Made by a program: the position numbers and the translations under genes. DNA of 64,000 nucleotides from Trichomonas vaginalis G3. Its lineage: Eukaryota > Parabasalia > Trichomonadida > Trichomonadidae. Under the pieces are notes generated by a model. The model had not been told where the DNA came from. It made no database searches and saw nothing but the letters and a program-made list of their open reading frames with translations. The stretch is taken from positions 14,145,962 to 14,209,961 of the forward strand of contig NC_067208.1 in the NCBI RefSeq assembly GCF_026262505.1, in the 5' to 3' direction. Shown piece by piece: positions 8,330 through 18,784 of this stretch. The stretch's first letter is position 1. The number at the start of each line of letters is the position of its first letter.

Positions 8330-10006
8330 ATGCAAACCAAATTTTCTGCTCTTATTCCAGAACTTTTAAGCAATAACCCTCAAGCACAAAATCAAAAAGC
8401 CAAAGATGCATACTTCTGGCATTCATTTTTCCTCTTAAAACCAGAATTTGCCGTTATGCAGAACGCATTATATTCGAATTACTCGCTTGATGCTGTTCGT
8501 GATCTTATTTCAAGATGCATCGATACAATAGCTGATCAAGCTAATGATAAGGTCGCAAAAATGAAAAAACTTAACGCTTCGTATCTTTTAGTTCAGATAT
8601 TCGAATCACTCTGGCCAAGACTGAGAACAGGCACTTTTGGAGTTGATGCAATCAATGTTTTATGCGGTTTACAGCAAGCAGATAGGTTTTTTGATTATCT
8701 TTTCAAAACAATTTTGTCGCAACGTGATTCTGAGAGCGTCATAGTGCTTCTTTCTGTTCTCGTTGCCACCTGCGATATAGAAACAAACGCATTAACAGAT
8801 TTCTTCATAGCAAAAGTCGATCAAATTGTTAATTTTTCAATGCAAGCATCCGATTTACATATTCTCTTCTTTTCATTATTACTTCAGCTCGAACGTCCTA
8901 ATGGACCATTCGCAGATCGATTTAGACAACTGAATCCCAAAGTTTTGACGATTTTTAATTCGTTAGTTGCGAATCTTCTTGCTAGATGCACTCAACTCTA
9001 TGTCTGTTGCACTCACGTACAAACCTCGTTCTTCAAGAAAGTCTCACGCCCTGCCGCCGCTAAACTTGGACTTTTCATTCCGTCGGATTACGAATTGCCA
9101 GCACATTTCCAAATATTCGAACCTTTCGTTGATGCCGCTGCACTTACATTCCTCGAGCTATCATACTTAAAGCTTGATTCTGTCTGCATTTCCGCGGCAA
9201 TTTCATTATTTACTCATATCGAGACAGCTCCGGCCACGCCTCATTCTGGAGATCGTCTACATTTACTACTCATTGCTTTTGCCTTCCTTTTTGATAATTA
9301 TCCAGAATCTGCCAAATTATCTTTTGATTTTACCCAATTCCACAGTTGTTTCAACGCTCTCGTCACTCCATGCGTTGAAAGATCCATCGGAGCCATGGTT
9401 CTCGAGTGCCTCTGCTTCCTTCTCAACCTTCCTAACATAAATGACAGAATTCTCAGTATAATTGGCCGAACAATATACACAATCATGTTTATATTCGGCC
9501 AAATAAGAGATTTCGGAAGTGCAAACTGGAAAAACTTGTTTACAACGATTTTTTCGGTTATGTGGAAATATAATAAGGAAGAATTCAACACTTACATGCT
9601 TATTCTTGTTTCCATGGTCTCCGCATACCGCATGGCCCTGTTCAAGCGCGATGACGGCTACATAGAGTTACTTAGAGCGCTTTCTCACAATCCAGATGTT
9701 TTAAACTGTAAAACGAAGCCAAATGACGAATTCCAACGCCCTGACGAACTTATTGCACAATGCAAGACACACGCGGAAGCACTTGCAAACTTCGTTCGCG
9801 AGAAGATCACTCCAGAAATGACAGATGAGCAGATAAACCACGAAATTGGTCAGATGAAGAATCTCCAAATTATTTCAAATGAAACTTTCAAAATGCCCGA
9901 GAAACTGACTGAACACCCCAAGTTTTCACAGTTCTTGAGGGTCTACGAGAGAAATCATTGTGAAAACGTTCAGGCTTTGCTACAATACGCAATTGCTCAT
10001 CCTTGA
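8330..10006 (+). CDS. Helical solenoid protein, possibly ARMH3/C10orf76-like
   Basis: 558 residues from the ATG at 8330, alpha-helical throughout, with no membrane segment or catalytic signature. The N-terminal part (KPEFAVMQNAL, then paired helices with FGVDAINVLCGL around residue 110) and the overall layout recall the armadillo-like ARMH3 family, which acts at the Golgi with PI4-kinase beta, but the resemblance is weak and judged by eye. The C-terminal 70 residues (PEMTDEQINHEIGQMKNL) are charged and helical. The codon mix is richer in GC-ending codons than the neighbouring non-coding DNA, supporting real expression. Gaps of 480 bp before and 1.1 kb after carry no other gene. Confidence 0.5.
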   Translation: MQTKFSALIPELLSNNPQAQNQKAKDAYFWHSFFLLKPEFAVMQNALYSNYSLDAVRDLISRCIDTIADQANDKVAKMKKLNASYLLVQIFESLWPRLRTGTFGVDAINVLCGLQQADRFFDYLFKTILSQRDSESVIVLLSVLVATCDIETNALTDFFIAKVDQIVNFSMQASDLHILFFSLLLQLERPNGPFADRFRQLNPKVLTIFNSLVANLLARCTQLYVCCTHVQTSFFKKVSRPAAAKLGLFIPSDYELPAHFQIFEPFVDAAALTFLELSYLKLDSVCISAAISLFTHIETAPATPHSGDRLHLLLIAFAFLFDNYPESAKLSFDFTQFHSCFNALVTPCVERSIGAMVLECLCFLLNLPNINDRILSIIGRTIYTIMFIFGQIRDFGSANWKNLFTTIFSVMWKYNKEEFNTYMLILVSMVSAYRMALFKRDDGYIELLRALSHNPDVLNCKTKPNDEFQRPDELIAQCKTHAEALANFVREKITPEMTDEQINHEIGQMKNLQIISNETFKMPEKLTEHPKFSQFLRVYERNHCENVQALLQYAIAHP

Positions 10007-11139
10007 ATTTTAGTTTTTTATTTTTTGTTATTATTTTATATATCTGTATGTTTGTTTCTTTTATATTTCTGTAATAAAATTTTCTTATAACTCTTTTTAG
10101 TTCAATAATGTCTTATGTTTTTAAGTTCTTATTTTCTTAAAAAAATTCATCAGATTATTTAAAGCATCTATAGATTTTGTCATTGCAAATCGTAATATAT
10201 CATTAAAGCTATGATAAATCTCTTTGATATATATGAATTACTGATTAATTGGCAAATATGATATCAAATTATTTTCTATATTGAATGGTTTTCATAAAAA
10301 TTTTGGATAACATTGGATAGTCTTCCATTTATCTTCTCCTACTTTTGGGATGATTCGTAATCTGTCGTCAAATGATTCACAATTCATATATTGCTTAACA
10401 TTGGTGTTTTGTTAATAAAATATTCATAATTTATGTCACTGAACTATCATATATTATACGTGTAAGTCACAATCATTTTAAACTCAAAACGTTTTGAATT
10501 GTAAATAAGTCATATATGGTAGCATTTGTTAAAATTGGCATCATCTTTGATATTATTGGGAGTTTGTGGTATTCAGAACAAAAGATTATCAAAATGAATT
10601 TCGCGAAAATGAGAATCAACTAAAATTCAAAAATAAAACGTTGAATATCTTTAAAAACAATAACATATAAAAACAAAAGCTTTATAAGCGATGAAAGTAA
10701 AGGTGATATAGAGAAATACATAATGATAAATAATGAGACAAGGTGATAAGTAAACTGCTTGTAGTGAGTTTGCGATTAACACTTGTTGGTTACGAACAAT
10801 AATAGAATTTTAAAAAATCATATTCATATTCGTAATTTTTAGTGGGCAATATATTGTATTTGAGTTTCTTCTTGGATGCTATTGTAAAGAATCACTAGAC
10901 TTGTGAACATTATTAAAATAATAAAAAATTTCAAATATTCCAAGGAAATTAGTGAGAATTCGATAAAAAAAATAAGTAATACGTGCTATAATGAGTCAGA
11001 CTCATTATACTATCGAAAGGGTTCGTATGGTGCTTAAAATATTAATAATATACTAATAAAAGGTGAAATCATTGATGCAAACGATGATGATATCTTTGGT
11101 TAAAGGTCTACATATGGAAATTAATGATGATTTGAATTT
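10007..11139. other. Intergenic DNA with one dispersed repeat
   Basis: No ORF of note. Contains the second 39 bp repeat copy at 10481-10519; otherwise AT-rich sequence with no structure I can interpret. Confidence 0.55.
10481..10519 (+). repeat. 39 bp dispersed repeat, copy 2
   Basis: Identical to 4169-4207 in the same orientation, 6.3 kb apart, with unrelated flanks. Confidence 0.75.
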
Positions 11140-11388
11140 TCAATTACTGGTTGTAGCGTATTGTTCATTTACTGGAGATAAATCAATTTCTTCAAATTTA
11201 TTTTTGTTGACTAATGGATTGTCATTAGTGAAATAAACTGAAACATGAGTAGGTGAATATAATGGATTTTCGAGATCTGGTTTAGGGTCAGGAGGACCAG
11301 GCATTCCTTCAACTTCTTGGAAGTCATCTTCGGGATCTTCCTCCTCTTCATCTGACATATTTTTTGCTCCTGAACAAGAGCACCCCAT
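11140..11388 (-). CDS. Small acidic protein with an N-terminal dual-acylation motif
   Basis: 82 residues. The start MGCSCSGAKN is a textbook N-myristoylation site (Gly2, small residue at position 6) with Cys3 and Cys5 available for palmitoylation, so the protein should sit on the inner face of a membrane. An acidic stretch (SDEEEEDPEDD) and a Pro/Asp-rich middle follow; nothing suggests a folded domain. No homolog is recognised. Small myristoylated acidic proteins can act as membrane tethers or signalling adaptors, but that is speculation. Its isolation in a gene-poor region and short length leave some doubt that it is expressed. Confidence 0.5.
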   Translation of the reverse strand: MGCSCSGAKNMSDEEEEDPEDDFQEVEGMPGPPDPKPDLENPLYSPTHVSVYFTNDNPLVNKNKFEEIDLSPVNEQYATTSN

Positions 11389-12034
11389 TTTTTTGAGATC
11401 CCAAAAAAAATTTTAAGGGTGCACACAAGAGGATCATGTAAACTTCAGAATTTAGAACCTTATTTTTAGGCATTATCTTGGCTACCTATTTAGGCTCGAA
11501 AAGCAAAAAATATCAAAAAATACAACTTGACTCCATTATGACCCTTTCATGGAGGTAGCTTTTATCCGCTAGTATTTTCCCTTTGAATCTCTTTACAATT
11601 CGAAATCAAATTCAAACCTCAGTAGAAGAAAGGAAGAATCGACTTACTACGGTTGTAATACGAATAAATACATATATTTAATTATTTTTATTTACATAAT
11701 AATTGTTTGAAGCTCATATTCCAACAAATTTTTAAATAAAAACATTAAAATGTTGAAAATGTTCATATATTTTAATAGGGTTTTGGCACTTTATTGAGGA
11801 ATTACTACATACATAGTCGAACTGAACTTGATATTTTGAAATTTAAATTATTTATCAAAATTAAAATTTAACTTGAAATTTATAATTATTTAGTCATATT
11901 TTGCATAATTCTAAGTAGATTTTGTAAAAAATCAAGAAAGAAAAATTTTAACGTGCTTTATTTTTTCTTTTTTATAATAATACATATTATTATATAATTA
12001 ACATATTCATAATGTTTCACCCTTTCAAAAATAT

Positions 12035-12070
12035 AATCCTCCTCCTCTCAAATAAACGTACATACGGGTG
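12035..12070 (+). repeat. 36 bp direct repeat, copy 1
   Basis: Identical to 12417-12452. It starts AATCCTCCTCCTCTC and ends ACATACGGGTG. A shorter related string (ACACATACGGGTA) occurs near 15446. Confidence 0.75.
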
Positions 12071-12416
12071 GCCTCTTTTTTCAAAAAATTAAAATTTGAA
12101 ATTTTTTGCTCAAATATTAGAGATTTTTTCAACCTTCAACGATATATGTTGTCTATATCAGACTTCCTTTCTTTTTGATACTTAACATTGTTCCTAAATC
12201 TTAGCCGTTAAGGCTGTTCTGAAAATATTTTTTTTTCGAAAAAATTCGAAAAAAATTCTTAAAATTCAAAAATCCCTTAATTCCTGAGGATTTTGGAAAA
12301 AAGTTTTTACATGAACATGTGTATATTATATGAAGTATATTCATAAGGTAAAAATCAAATTTTATTGCATATTCATCGAGAAAATAAACTAACGAATCCC
12401 TCAAAATTGAGAGGGT

Positions 12417-12452
12417 AATCCTCCTCCTCTCAAATAAACGTACATACGGGTG
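12417..12452 (+). repeat. 36 bp direct repeat, copy 2
   Basis: Second copy, 382 bp downstream. Its end runs into the palindrome GGGTGCACCC, and a matching AAGGGTGCAC lies at about 11416, so the block 11.4-12.45 kb may be one old element. Confidence 0.7.
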
Positions 12453-13474
12453 CACCCTTAACGATTTCAGATAAGACTGAAACTTATAATTCATGGTTGT
12501 AGCATGAAGCGAATATAATGATTTCTGACAAGAAATATCAGGTCCAATTTGTCGGGTCTTTTTCGAGTAAAAGTCATTTTAAATTTATTACTTCTACTTT
12601 TCACTAACTCAGCTTTCCCTTATTTACAAAATAAAGTGAAGACTCATAAATCTAGGCTGATTTAAGCCGAATCATCTTATCAGATACGTTCAAGATCCAA
12701 ATAAATGAAACATTACCAAAATTTGCGATAAATATAAATATTTTAGAAAAGAATTCACTTTCCTTTGATTTGTCAAGAAAAACCTTAGAGAGTCTTTAGT
12801 TAAATATTGCAATCAAGTGATTATACAAAAAATTTCCATTAATTTCTAATGGATTTAGGCTCAAATGTTCAATTTTATGTTTGTCCATGCCTATCAATCC
12901 CAACTTCTTATATCTTTTTTACGTACAACCTTTTGTATATCCACAAAAAAAAAATTATTTCTTTTATACTTTGAATTTACACTAAATTCATTAAACCTTG
13001 TTGATACCAAGTAAAAACTTAATAATAAAACCCCTAAAACAAGTTAAAAATTTTTCATTATAAAATCATTAGTAATATTGCAGTTTTTATGTTGAAAGTA
13101 TGATTCAATTTGCAATATCATCAATTATAATGTACATTTGTTCTTCCAAAATTTTTCCATTTTTAATTTTTCATTATAAAATTGATATTTTTATATGGCA
13201 GTCCCAACGGGAACCGCAGTAATTTACCGAGGTTTCCGCACACCGGTTCCTTTTTTTAGGAATTTTTTAGATTAAAAATATGCTTTGTAAATCATTTTTT
13301 TGTAAATCGGCAAAAATTTGGAAATATTCTGACGACAATAAATCTGGGAATAGTATTTTAAATACGAGAACAACCTATTTAAAAGTGTTTCGCTCGATTT
13401 TGTATAATTTCAAATTTTCGCATATAGCTTTCCGTGAATTACCGTGATTTTACCGCCACATCAATAGTTTACGA

Positions 13475-13731
13475 CACTTTTTCCGTAAATTGAGTAGTTT
13501 ACTGCACTTTTTCCGTAAAATTGAGTTACGGGAATCCGTAAGATTACCGTACCTCACTTCTAGTTGAAAATAGCATTAGTATATAATAAATAGATATATT
13601 ATTCATATTTTTGATTTTGAATTACGGAAAAAGTGAGTTCAGAACTTCCAATTATTATTTGATTAATTATGTTAAAAATACTATAAGGAATTAAAATACA
13701 TAATGTTGAAATTTGAATTACGGAAAAAGTG
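13475..13731. repeat. Four copies of CACTTTTTCCGTAA in inverted pairs
   Basis: CACTTTTTCCGTAA at 13475-13488 and 13505-13518; its reverse complement at 13622-13635 and 13718-13731. Related pieces with CCGTAA, TTACCG and TTTACCGC crowd 13200-13560. The arrangement resembles the subterminal repeats of a decayed DNA transposon, but no transposase remains. Confidence 0.6.
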
Positions 13732-13944
13732 AGGGTGAAAGTGAAGTGAAAAAGTAAGATATTTTTTGTTGAAATAATCATAGTTGTACAATTTTGAAAC
13801 TATATGTAAAGCTATAAATTGAATAAATTCAAAAACAAAAATTGTTTATTCTTATTAATAAATTTATATTAATCAATATTTGAACAACTCGTAATTAAAA
13901 TTGAATTCCTCTTAAAATTTAATCCATACGTTAATTTTTAATTT

Positions 13945-13962
13945 GCTCGGCGAATGCCGAGC
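13945..13962. repeat. Perfect GC-rich hairpin GCTCGGC-GAAT-GCCGAGC
   Basis: A 7 bp perfect stem with a 4 nt loop in strongly AT-rich surroundings. Confidence 0.6.
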
Positions 13963-14152
13963 TTCCCTACTTCTCTTGTCATTCCTTCAAAAACTCTAAT
14001 CTCATCGCACTTACAAACATCATGATTTGATGTATTGTCGAGAAATCTTAGACTTGTTTGTCATTTGATTATAGCATTTGAAAGTCATCTCGAAAATCGA
14101 TTAACAAGACAATTTCCCAAACATCTACATACAAGTAGATGATGGTAAACCC

Positions 14153-14686
14153 ATTAGAGTTGTTTTGCTATGATTCCTCCAATCTTATGATGAGAAAAAT
14201 CATATCAAAACAGCTCTAATCGAACATTCTACACAGCTTAGCATCCAGCCAGTTCCAAGTAATGCAATTACAACATCAATGGCCAAAGCCTTTCAGAGTC
14301 CTTTAATCATTTCTTCTCATCTCAATGTGAAGTGGCCCCAAACAAACTACAAGCTGACGTTACAACGCATTACAACCCGGTTAATACGAGCATATACATT
14401 AGAGCTGCTTTGTTATGATCTCCCTCATCAATTGATGAGAGATCTCATTATGAAGCAGCTCCAATCGAACTAAAAACCTACATACAAATGAGTGAAAACA
14501 AACTCATTAGAGTTGTGTTGCTTTGATTTCTCTCATCAGAAGATGAGAGATACCAGAACAAAACAACTCTAATCAAACTTTCTACACAACTCAGCACAGT
14601 ATCAATGCAAAGTAATGCGTCTGTATCGTTAACAAGCAAAGTTGTTTCGGGTCCTTCCATTTTGGAAGAATTCGGAACAACTTTGC
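14153..14686. repeat. Array of four long imperfect hairpins
   Basis: Hairpins at 14153-14220, 14399-14465, 14506-14573 and 14636-14686. The first three share arms of the form TTAGAG(T/C)TG...CTCTAA or CTCCAA, closed by short loops, and are followed by AATCGAAC or AATCAAAC; the spacers between them also share CTACATACAA. The fourth has different arms (GCAAAGTTGTT...AACAACTTTGC). The arms differ mostly by substitutions, not by length. Confidence 0.65.
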
Positions 14687-14910
14687 GAATTGATAGTGTA
14701 AACCCATATACATGAAAGCGTGCATGCATAAAGACAGGTATTGTCAGCAATGACTACCTGCCCAGCTATGAGTGATCAGAGAATTACCATCTCAGGCTTT
14801 TTGAGAACGTTTCAGCCAGGACCCTCGTATGTTGACTGTGAGAAAGGCATCCTTTATCTGAAATAGATGCTTTTCCAACAATCAAATTCGAAGATCTTCG
14901 ACGTTGTTGT

Positions 14911-14995
14911 AAAAAGAGAAGGAGAAGGAAAGAAGAGGAAGGAGAGGAAGAAGGAAAGGAAAAGAAGAAGAAGAAAAAAGAAAAAAAAAGAAGGA
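14911..14995 (+). repeat. 85 nt uninterrupted polypurine tract
   Basis: Only A and G for 85 nt, mainly AAG/AGG units. Such mirror-like purine tracts can form triplex DNA. The 104-codon ORF across it is an artefact of composition. Confidence 0.8.
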
Positions 14996-15031
14996 CATAT
15001 TAAATATAATGCGCACTTAATAGTGCCGAGG

Positions 15032-15060
15032 CGGCGGAGCCGCCGAGGCGCGATTTTTTT
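15032..15060 (+). repeat. GC-rich hairpin followed by a T-run
   Basis: CGGCGG-AG-CCGCCG (15032-15045) within a 30 bp GC island, then CGATTTTTTT. It looks like an intrinsic terminator, but no transcript is known to end there. Confidence 0.45.
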
Positions 15061-15892
15061 GACCCTATATTACCGCACGGCAATGTTTTTCTCGATTTTG
15101 TACAGCCCTAATATTTTTTACCTTGGCAAAGATTTTTTTGAATTTTTTTTGGAAAAAGTACATTGTTCTAAAGCTCGATGAATGCAAACATTACTATCTA
15201 CTATACAATTTAAACATTATCCATATCTCAAAAACATCATAAATCAGAAAATCATCTCAATTTTGGTTTCTATCACAACAGACAAGAGGTTACAAAAGAA
15301 ATATTCGATATAAACTTCATAAACAGAATGCAATATAAAGATTTTCTTATAGTAACTCACCTTAAACCCATTTTTGATATAACTCTTTTCCCAATTATCT
15401 TGATATGCTTAATTATCTCATTATATATTAGAGTAGGTGAATCTACACATACGGGTAAAGAATATATTTGTGATAACAATCCTTTCATATAAGGAATTAA
15501 AGTAAGATTCCTTAAATCTTTCTCACTCCTAAAGTAATCCAGAATTTAATATACACAGCAAATCTATTGATAAAATGAATATCTGTTTCATATAAATTAA
15601 AGAAATATAATTTTGATGATAATATTTCCAAAATGCCTTGATAGATTTCCGCTATTCCATGTAAGCAAGTTTCATAGCAGGTGATAAGTATATATCCATT
15701 AGTAAAATTGAAAACTGAGCGAGAAAATTTATCTGGACTACCTTATTTGAATATTTTTGCATGTATTCAATACATTAAATACTTTCATTCTTATTATCAA
15801 TCAATTTACACATATTGAGTTTTCTTAAAACTCAAGACTAACATCTGGAATTGCATTTGGTGACCGTTTAATTTTAATCAATATAGGCTTGA

Positions 15893-17425
15893 ATGATCCC
15901 AAAAAGTGGAAAACCAGATCCACTCCTTGATGATATTCAAGATCTTATTGCAAACAAACATACGTCACCAGATGTTATTGATGTGAGCGAAGAAATCCAA
16001 TATCTTGAAAGTTTAAAGGAAAAATCGTCCAAAAAATCACACGAGAAATCACAACTAAAAGAAAAACTAAAAGAAACAGAGTCAATGAACAAAAAACTCT
16101 CAGAAATTTTAAATAAGTATGGAATTGATCTAGAAGGAAAGCAAAGTTTGAAACCGAAATCGATTCAATCTGTTAGCATAATCGAAAGATACTGCGATGA
16201 TGATACATCAACCATATCAAGTGAGGAAATTAAAAATAAAGTTCATAAATCTGAAATAAAGTTCCAAACACTCCCAGATATTGATATAGAGGAGTCAAAT
16301 AGAACTACTGTTGATACAAATACTCAAATTGCAGACTTAAATCAATTGAAAGAGTTACATCTAACTACAGAGTCAAGAGTATTGTTTTCAAATCAAGGAA
16401 TATCGAAAGATCTTAATAACGAATCGTTATCGCCTAAAAAAGAAACACAAATACATCTAACGAATTCTATCGATCATTCAGCTGATTACTCAGCTGAAAG
16501 TTCTTATAGTCAATCTTATTCTTATGAATATACAGATAATCAACTTCAAAATCAGGATGATTCATCCTCTTTTTCTGAAACTAAAAATAGTAACAGAATG
16601 AAGTATATTTCAGAGAAAACTCAACAGATATTAGACCAAATAAACGCTCAAATTAAGAAATCTGGTTGTTGCAAAGAAAATAAAAAATGCAAGTGTCAAC
16701 AAGAGATGAATACTAGTAAGAACACTACAGACAAGAAAAATGTAAGACAATTTGATGCTAATAAGAATGATCAAATCGGGAATGAGAAAAATAAATTTGT
16801 TCAAGCTAACAACAAGTTCTCTAATAGATACCAATCAATGTCAACTAGTGAGTCGATGTTAAGCTTATCCAGAAGTGATCAATATAGTGCTTCAAATCAA
16901 ACCCCATCTTTACCTCTTCACAAAAACCAAGCGATTACTAAGCAACATCAAGAAGAAGTAAAAGTTCCCGAAGAAAAAACATATTTTAACCAAGTGTCAA
17001 AAAATTCCATTTCATCAGAAAACGTTAATTCCAGTTTAGGTGATGATCATAGCGATTCAGGCTCGGCACACTTAAGTAATAATTTTAATCACGAGATTAA
17101 GAATAACATTTCTGGAAAATCCGATTCAGATGAAGAGGAAGAAGAGTCAATAGACACAGAAACAATTAGCGATTATTCTGATTCATCGGATTCTGATTTT
17201 GATCACTTTCCAAAGAAAGCTGATTTTCAGTCATATCTCGAAAAAAATCTTTTAATTATCAAAGAATGTCTGAAAGGAACATCACAACAAAGCACATTAA
17301 TGGAGTATATTAAGCTGACACAAAGTGATTATCTTTCTAAACAGAAATATTTTGATAAATCAGATGCCTGTTGTATGATTGAGATTGCGGCAAAACATAT
17401 TATATCATCCAGGCTTAGGAAATGA
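15893..17425 (+). CDS. Low-complexity Ser/Glu/Lys-rich protein, unknown
   Basis: 510 residues. Residues 35-80 form a short coiled coil (EEIQYLESLKEKSSKKSHEK and on). The centre is disordered: serine/aspartate-rich patches (YSAESSYSQSYSYEYTD; DSDEEEEESIDTETISDYSD) and a small cysteine cluster, SGCCKENKKCKCQQ, near residue 260 that might bind metal. The last 65 residues (LEKNLLIIKECLKG ... AAKHIISSRLRK) look folded and helical. The composition suggests a phosphorylated cytoskeletal or centrosomal linker. No family is recognised, and the gene has its own flanks on both sides. Confidence 0.6.
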   Translation: MIPKSGKPDPLLDDIQDLIANKHTSPDVIDVSEEIQYLESLKEKSSKKSHEKSQLKEKLKETESMNKKLSEILNKYGIDLEGKQSLKPKSIQSVSIIERYCDDDTSTISSEEIKNKVHKSEIKFQTLPDIDIEESNRTTVDTNTQIADLNQLKELHLTTESRVLFSNQGISKDLNNESLSPKKETQIHLTNSIDHSADYSAESSYSQSYSYEYTDNQLQNQDDSSSFSETKNSNRMKYISEKTQQILDQINAQIKKSGCCKENKKCKCQQEMNTSKNTTDKKNVRQFDANKNDQIGNEKNKFVQANNKFSNRYQSMSTSESMLSLSRSDQYSASNQTPSLPLHKNQAITKQHQEEVKVPEEKTYFNQVSKNSISSENVNSSLGDDHSDSGSAHLSNNFNHEIKNNISGKSDSDEEEEESIDTETISDYSDSSDSDFDHFPKKADFQSYLEKNLLIIKECLKGTSQQSTLMEYIKLTQSDYLSKQKYFDKSDACCMIEIAAKHIISSRLRK

Positions 17426-17559
17426 GATTCCTAACATTTGTTTTCATATAAGTTCTAAATAAATTATTTTGTTTGATATTATTAAAAAAAAATACATTTT
17501 TAAATAAAAAATAACAATATTTTAAAGGTGAAACGCATTATGAACGAACAAAATTATCC

Positions 17560-18603
17560 TCATGCCTTAGATTGAAGTGCAAAAGAGTAATCACCGTTAA
17601 TTTCGCCTTTTGCAATTTCCTGATCGATCAGAGCATGGAGTGTGCAATGAAATGCTACAAAGTTAATTACATGTCTCCATTCTTCTAATTGGTCTTTGGA
17701 ATCACCAGTAATTATGTAATTCGTCTCATCGTATAATTTATTTGGTCCAATAACAAGCTTGGATTTTGAATTCGATGTAATTTCAAGGATATAATCTTCA
17801 TCTTTCTTATAAACTGTAGAGTTGACGTCGTGCAATAGTAATTTTATCTTGGGTTTTTCTGCCTTCGAGTCTGAGTATACATCAAGCCAGAATCCGGAGA
17901 TTTTTAAGAACATATTTTTAACCAACTTAAAAAGTGATCGCTTACAAGAGATCTGACCAGACATTGTAACATTGATTGGTGCATTATATTCTCCAAAAGT
18001 ATAATTTATCTTGTAAACTCTTGCAATTAGATTATTGTAAATTAAAAGCGCGTTTTCTATTGGGAAAGCTGATTTGTGGTAATAGCTCTTAAATTCTTCA
18101 GGTGGGATTATTGTTTTTGTGTTGAAAAATGAATGAAAGGCTACAAAAGAAATTGCAATTGATTGAATTTCAGAAGTTGCCATTCGACAATTTTGGTTCT
18201 TAGCTAAGTATGTATCCGCAAATACAGCAAATATCGTCCTCAATTGAGAGGAAACGTTAGGGAAAGCGATTAATGAGAAATTAACCTGCGCTGAGTCGAG
18301 AACTGTCGTGAACTCTGTATTCATCGTGGAGAAGAAGAAATACAGAATGGGTAACGTTGGAATACCGGTATTAAATAAGGCCTCTGTGCGTTTATCTGGT
18401 TTAATAATTTTAGTAATAGCTAGGAGCTTGCCAACATAGTACGGGTCTGTAAAATTCTCACTAAATTTACGTAAAGCAGCAATTGCTTGGATTGGATTTT
18501 TATTCACTAAATCTCCGAAGTTCGGCAGCTCATTCGGTAACTTTATGTCCGTGAGCTGCTCTGGAGAAGGGTAGTATGATTCCGCATTAGATTCTTCTTG
18601 CAT
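17560..18603 (-). CDS. Sec7-PH protein with a degenerate Sec7 active site
   Basis: 347 residues. Residues 35-200 follow the Sec7 (ARF-GEF) layout: NPIQAIAALRKF helix, a DPYYVGKLLAITK helix where Sec7 has the iGdyLg element, RTIFAVFADTYLAKN where it has the MeaFAxRYcxxNP helix, SIAISFVAFHSFFNTKT for the FSIIMLNTDLHNP helix, then PPEEFKSYYHK and ALLIYNNL for the late helices. Residues 215-330 read as a PH-like domain ending in an amphipathic helix with a central Trp (EEWRHVINF). The Sec7 glutamate finger should fall within AFPNVSSQLRT, and no glutamate is there, so nucleotide exchange on ARF is unlikely; a scaffold role is more probable. Cytohesin-like order supports the call. It converges on the upstream + gene with a 130 bp gap. 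Confidence 0.55.
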   Translation of the reverse strand: MQEESNAESYYPSPEQLTDIKLPNELPNFGDLVNKNPIQAIAALRKFSENFTDPYYVGKLLAITKIIKPDKRTEALFNTGIPTLPILYFFFSTMNTEFTTVLDSAQVNFSLIAFPNVSSQLRTIFAVFADTYLAKNQNCRMATSEIQSIAISFVAFHSFFNTKTIIPPEEFKSYYHKSAFPIENALLIYNNLIARVYKINYTFGEYNAPINVTMSGQISCKRSLFKLVKNMFLKISGFWLDVYSDSKAEKPKIKLLLHDVNSTVYKKDEDYILEITSNSKSKLVIGPNKLYDETNYIITGDSKDQLEEWRHVINFVAFHCTLHALIDQEIAKGEINGDYSFALQSKA

Positions 18604-18784
18604 ATTCTATCTTATCGTGCACTCTTATAAAAATAAAAAAAACTTTGCATTCAAAAAATTCTATGTGTATTCAAATCCGCCATACAATAATTGATAGGAA
18701 TCGCTATTTACCAGAAAAATATCATTGATATAACATTATCATTTTATTATATAACATAACAACAAAATTAAAGGTTTTGCCTTA

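Larger units (their letters stand above)
11389..15892. other. 4.5 kb gene-poor region rich in hairpins and short repeats
   Basis: No believable gene. The region holds a 36 bp direct repeat (12035, 12417), a 14 bp motif present twice in each orientation (13475-13731), a perfect GC-rich hairpin (13945), four long imperfect hairpins (14153-14686), an 85 nt pure-purine tract (14911-14995) and a GC-rich hairpin followed by seven T (15032-15060). It may be a graveyard of small mobile elements or a structured-RNA locus. Confidence 0.6.

Noticed and set aside
12201-12494. 97-codon - strand ORF
   Set aside because: Covers one copy of the 36 bp repeat and poly-T DNA; no ATG-supported coding character beyond AT bias.
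14153-14686. Possible CRISPR-like array
   Set aside because: Units are imperfect hairpins of uneven spacing without identical repeats, and the genome is eukaryotic.
15032-15060. Prokaryotic-type terminator
   Set aside because: The hairpin plus T-run looks right, but all context is eukaryotic and no gene ends there.
14867-15181. 104-codon ORF rich in Lys/Glu/Arg
   Set aside because: Produced by the 85 nt purine tract; no sensible protein on either side of it.
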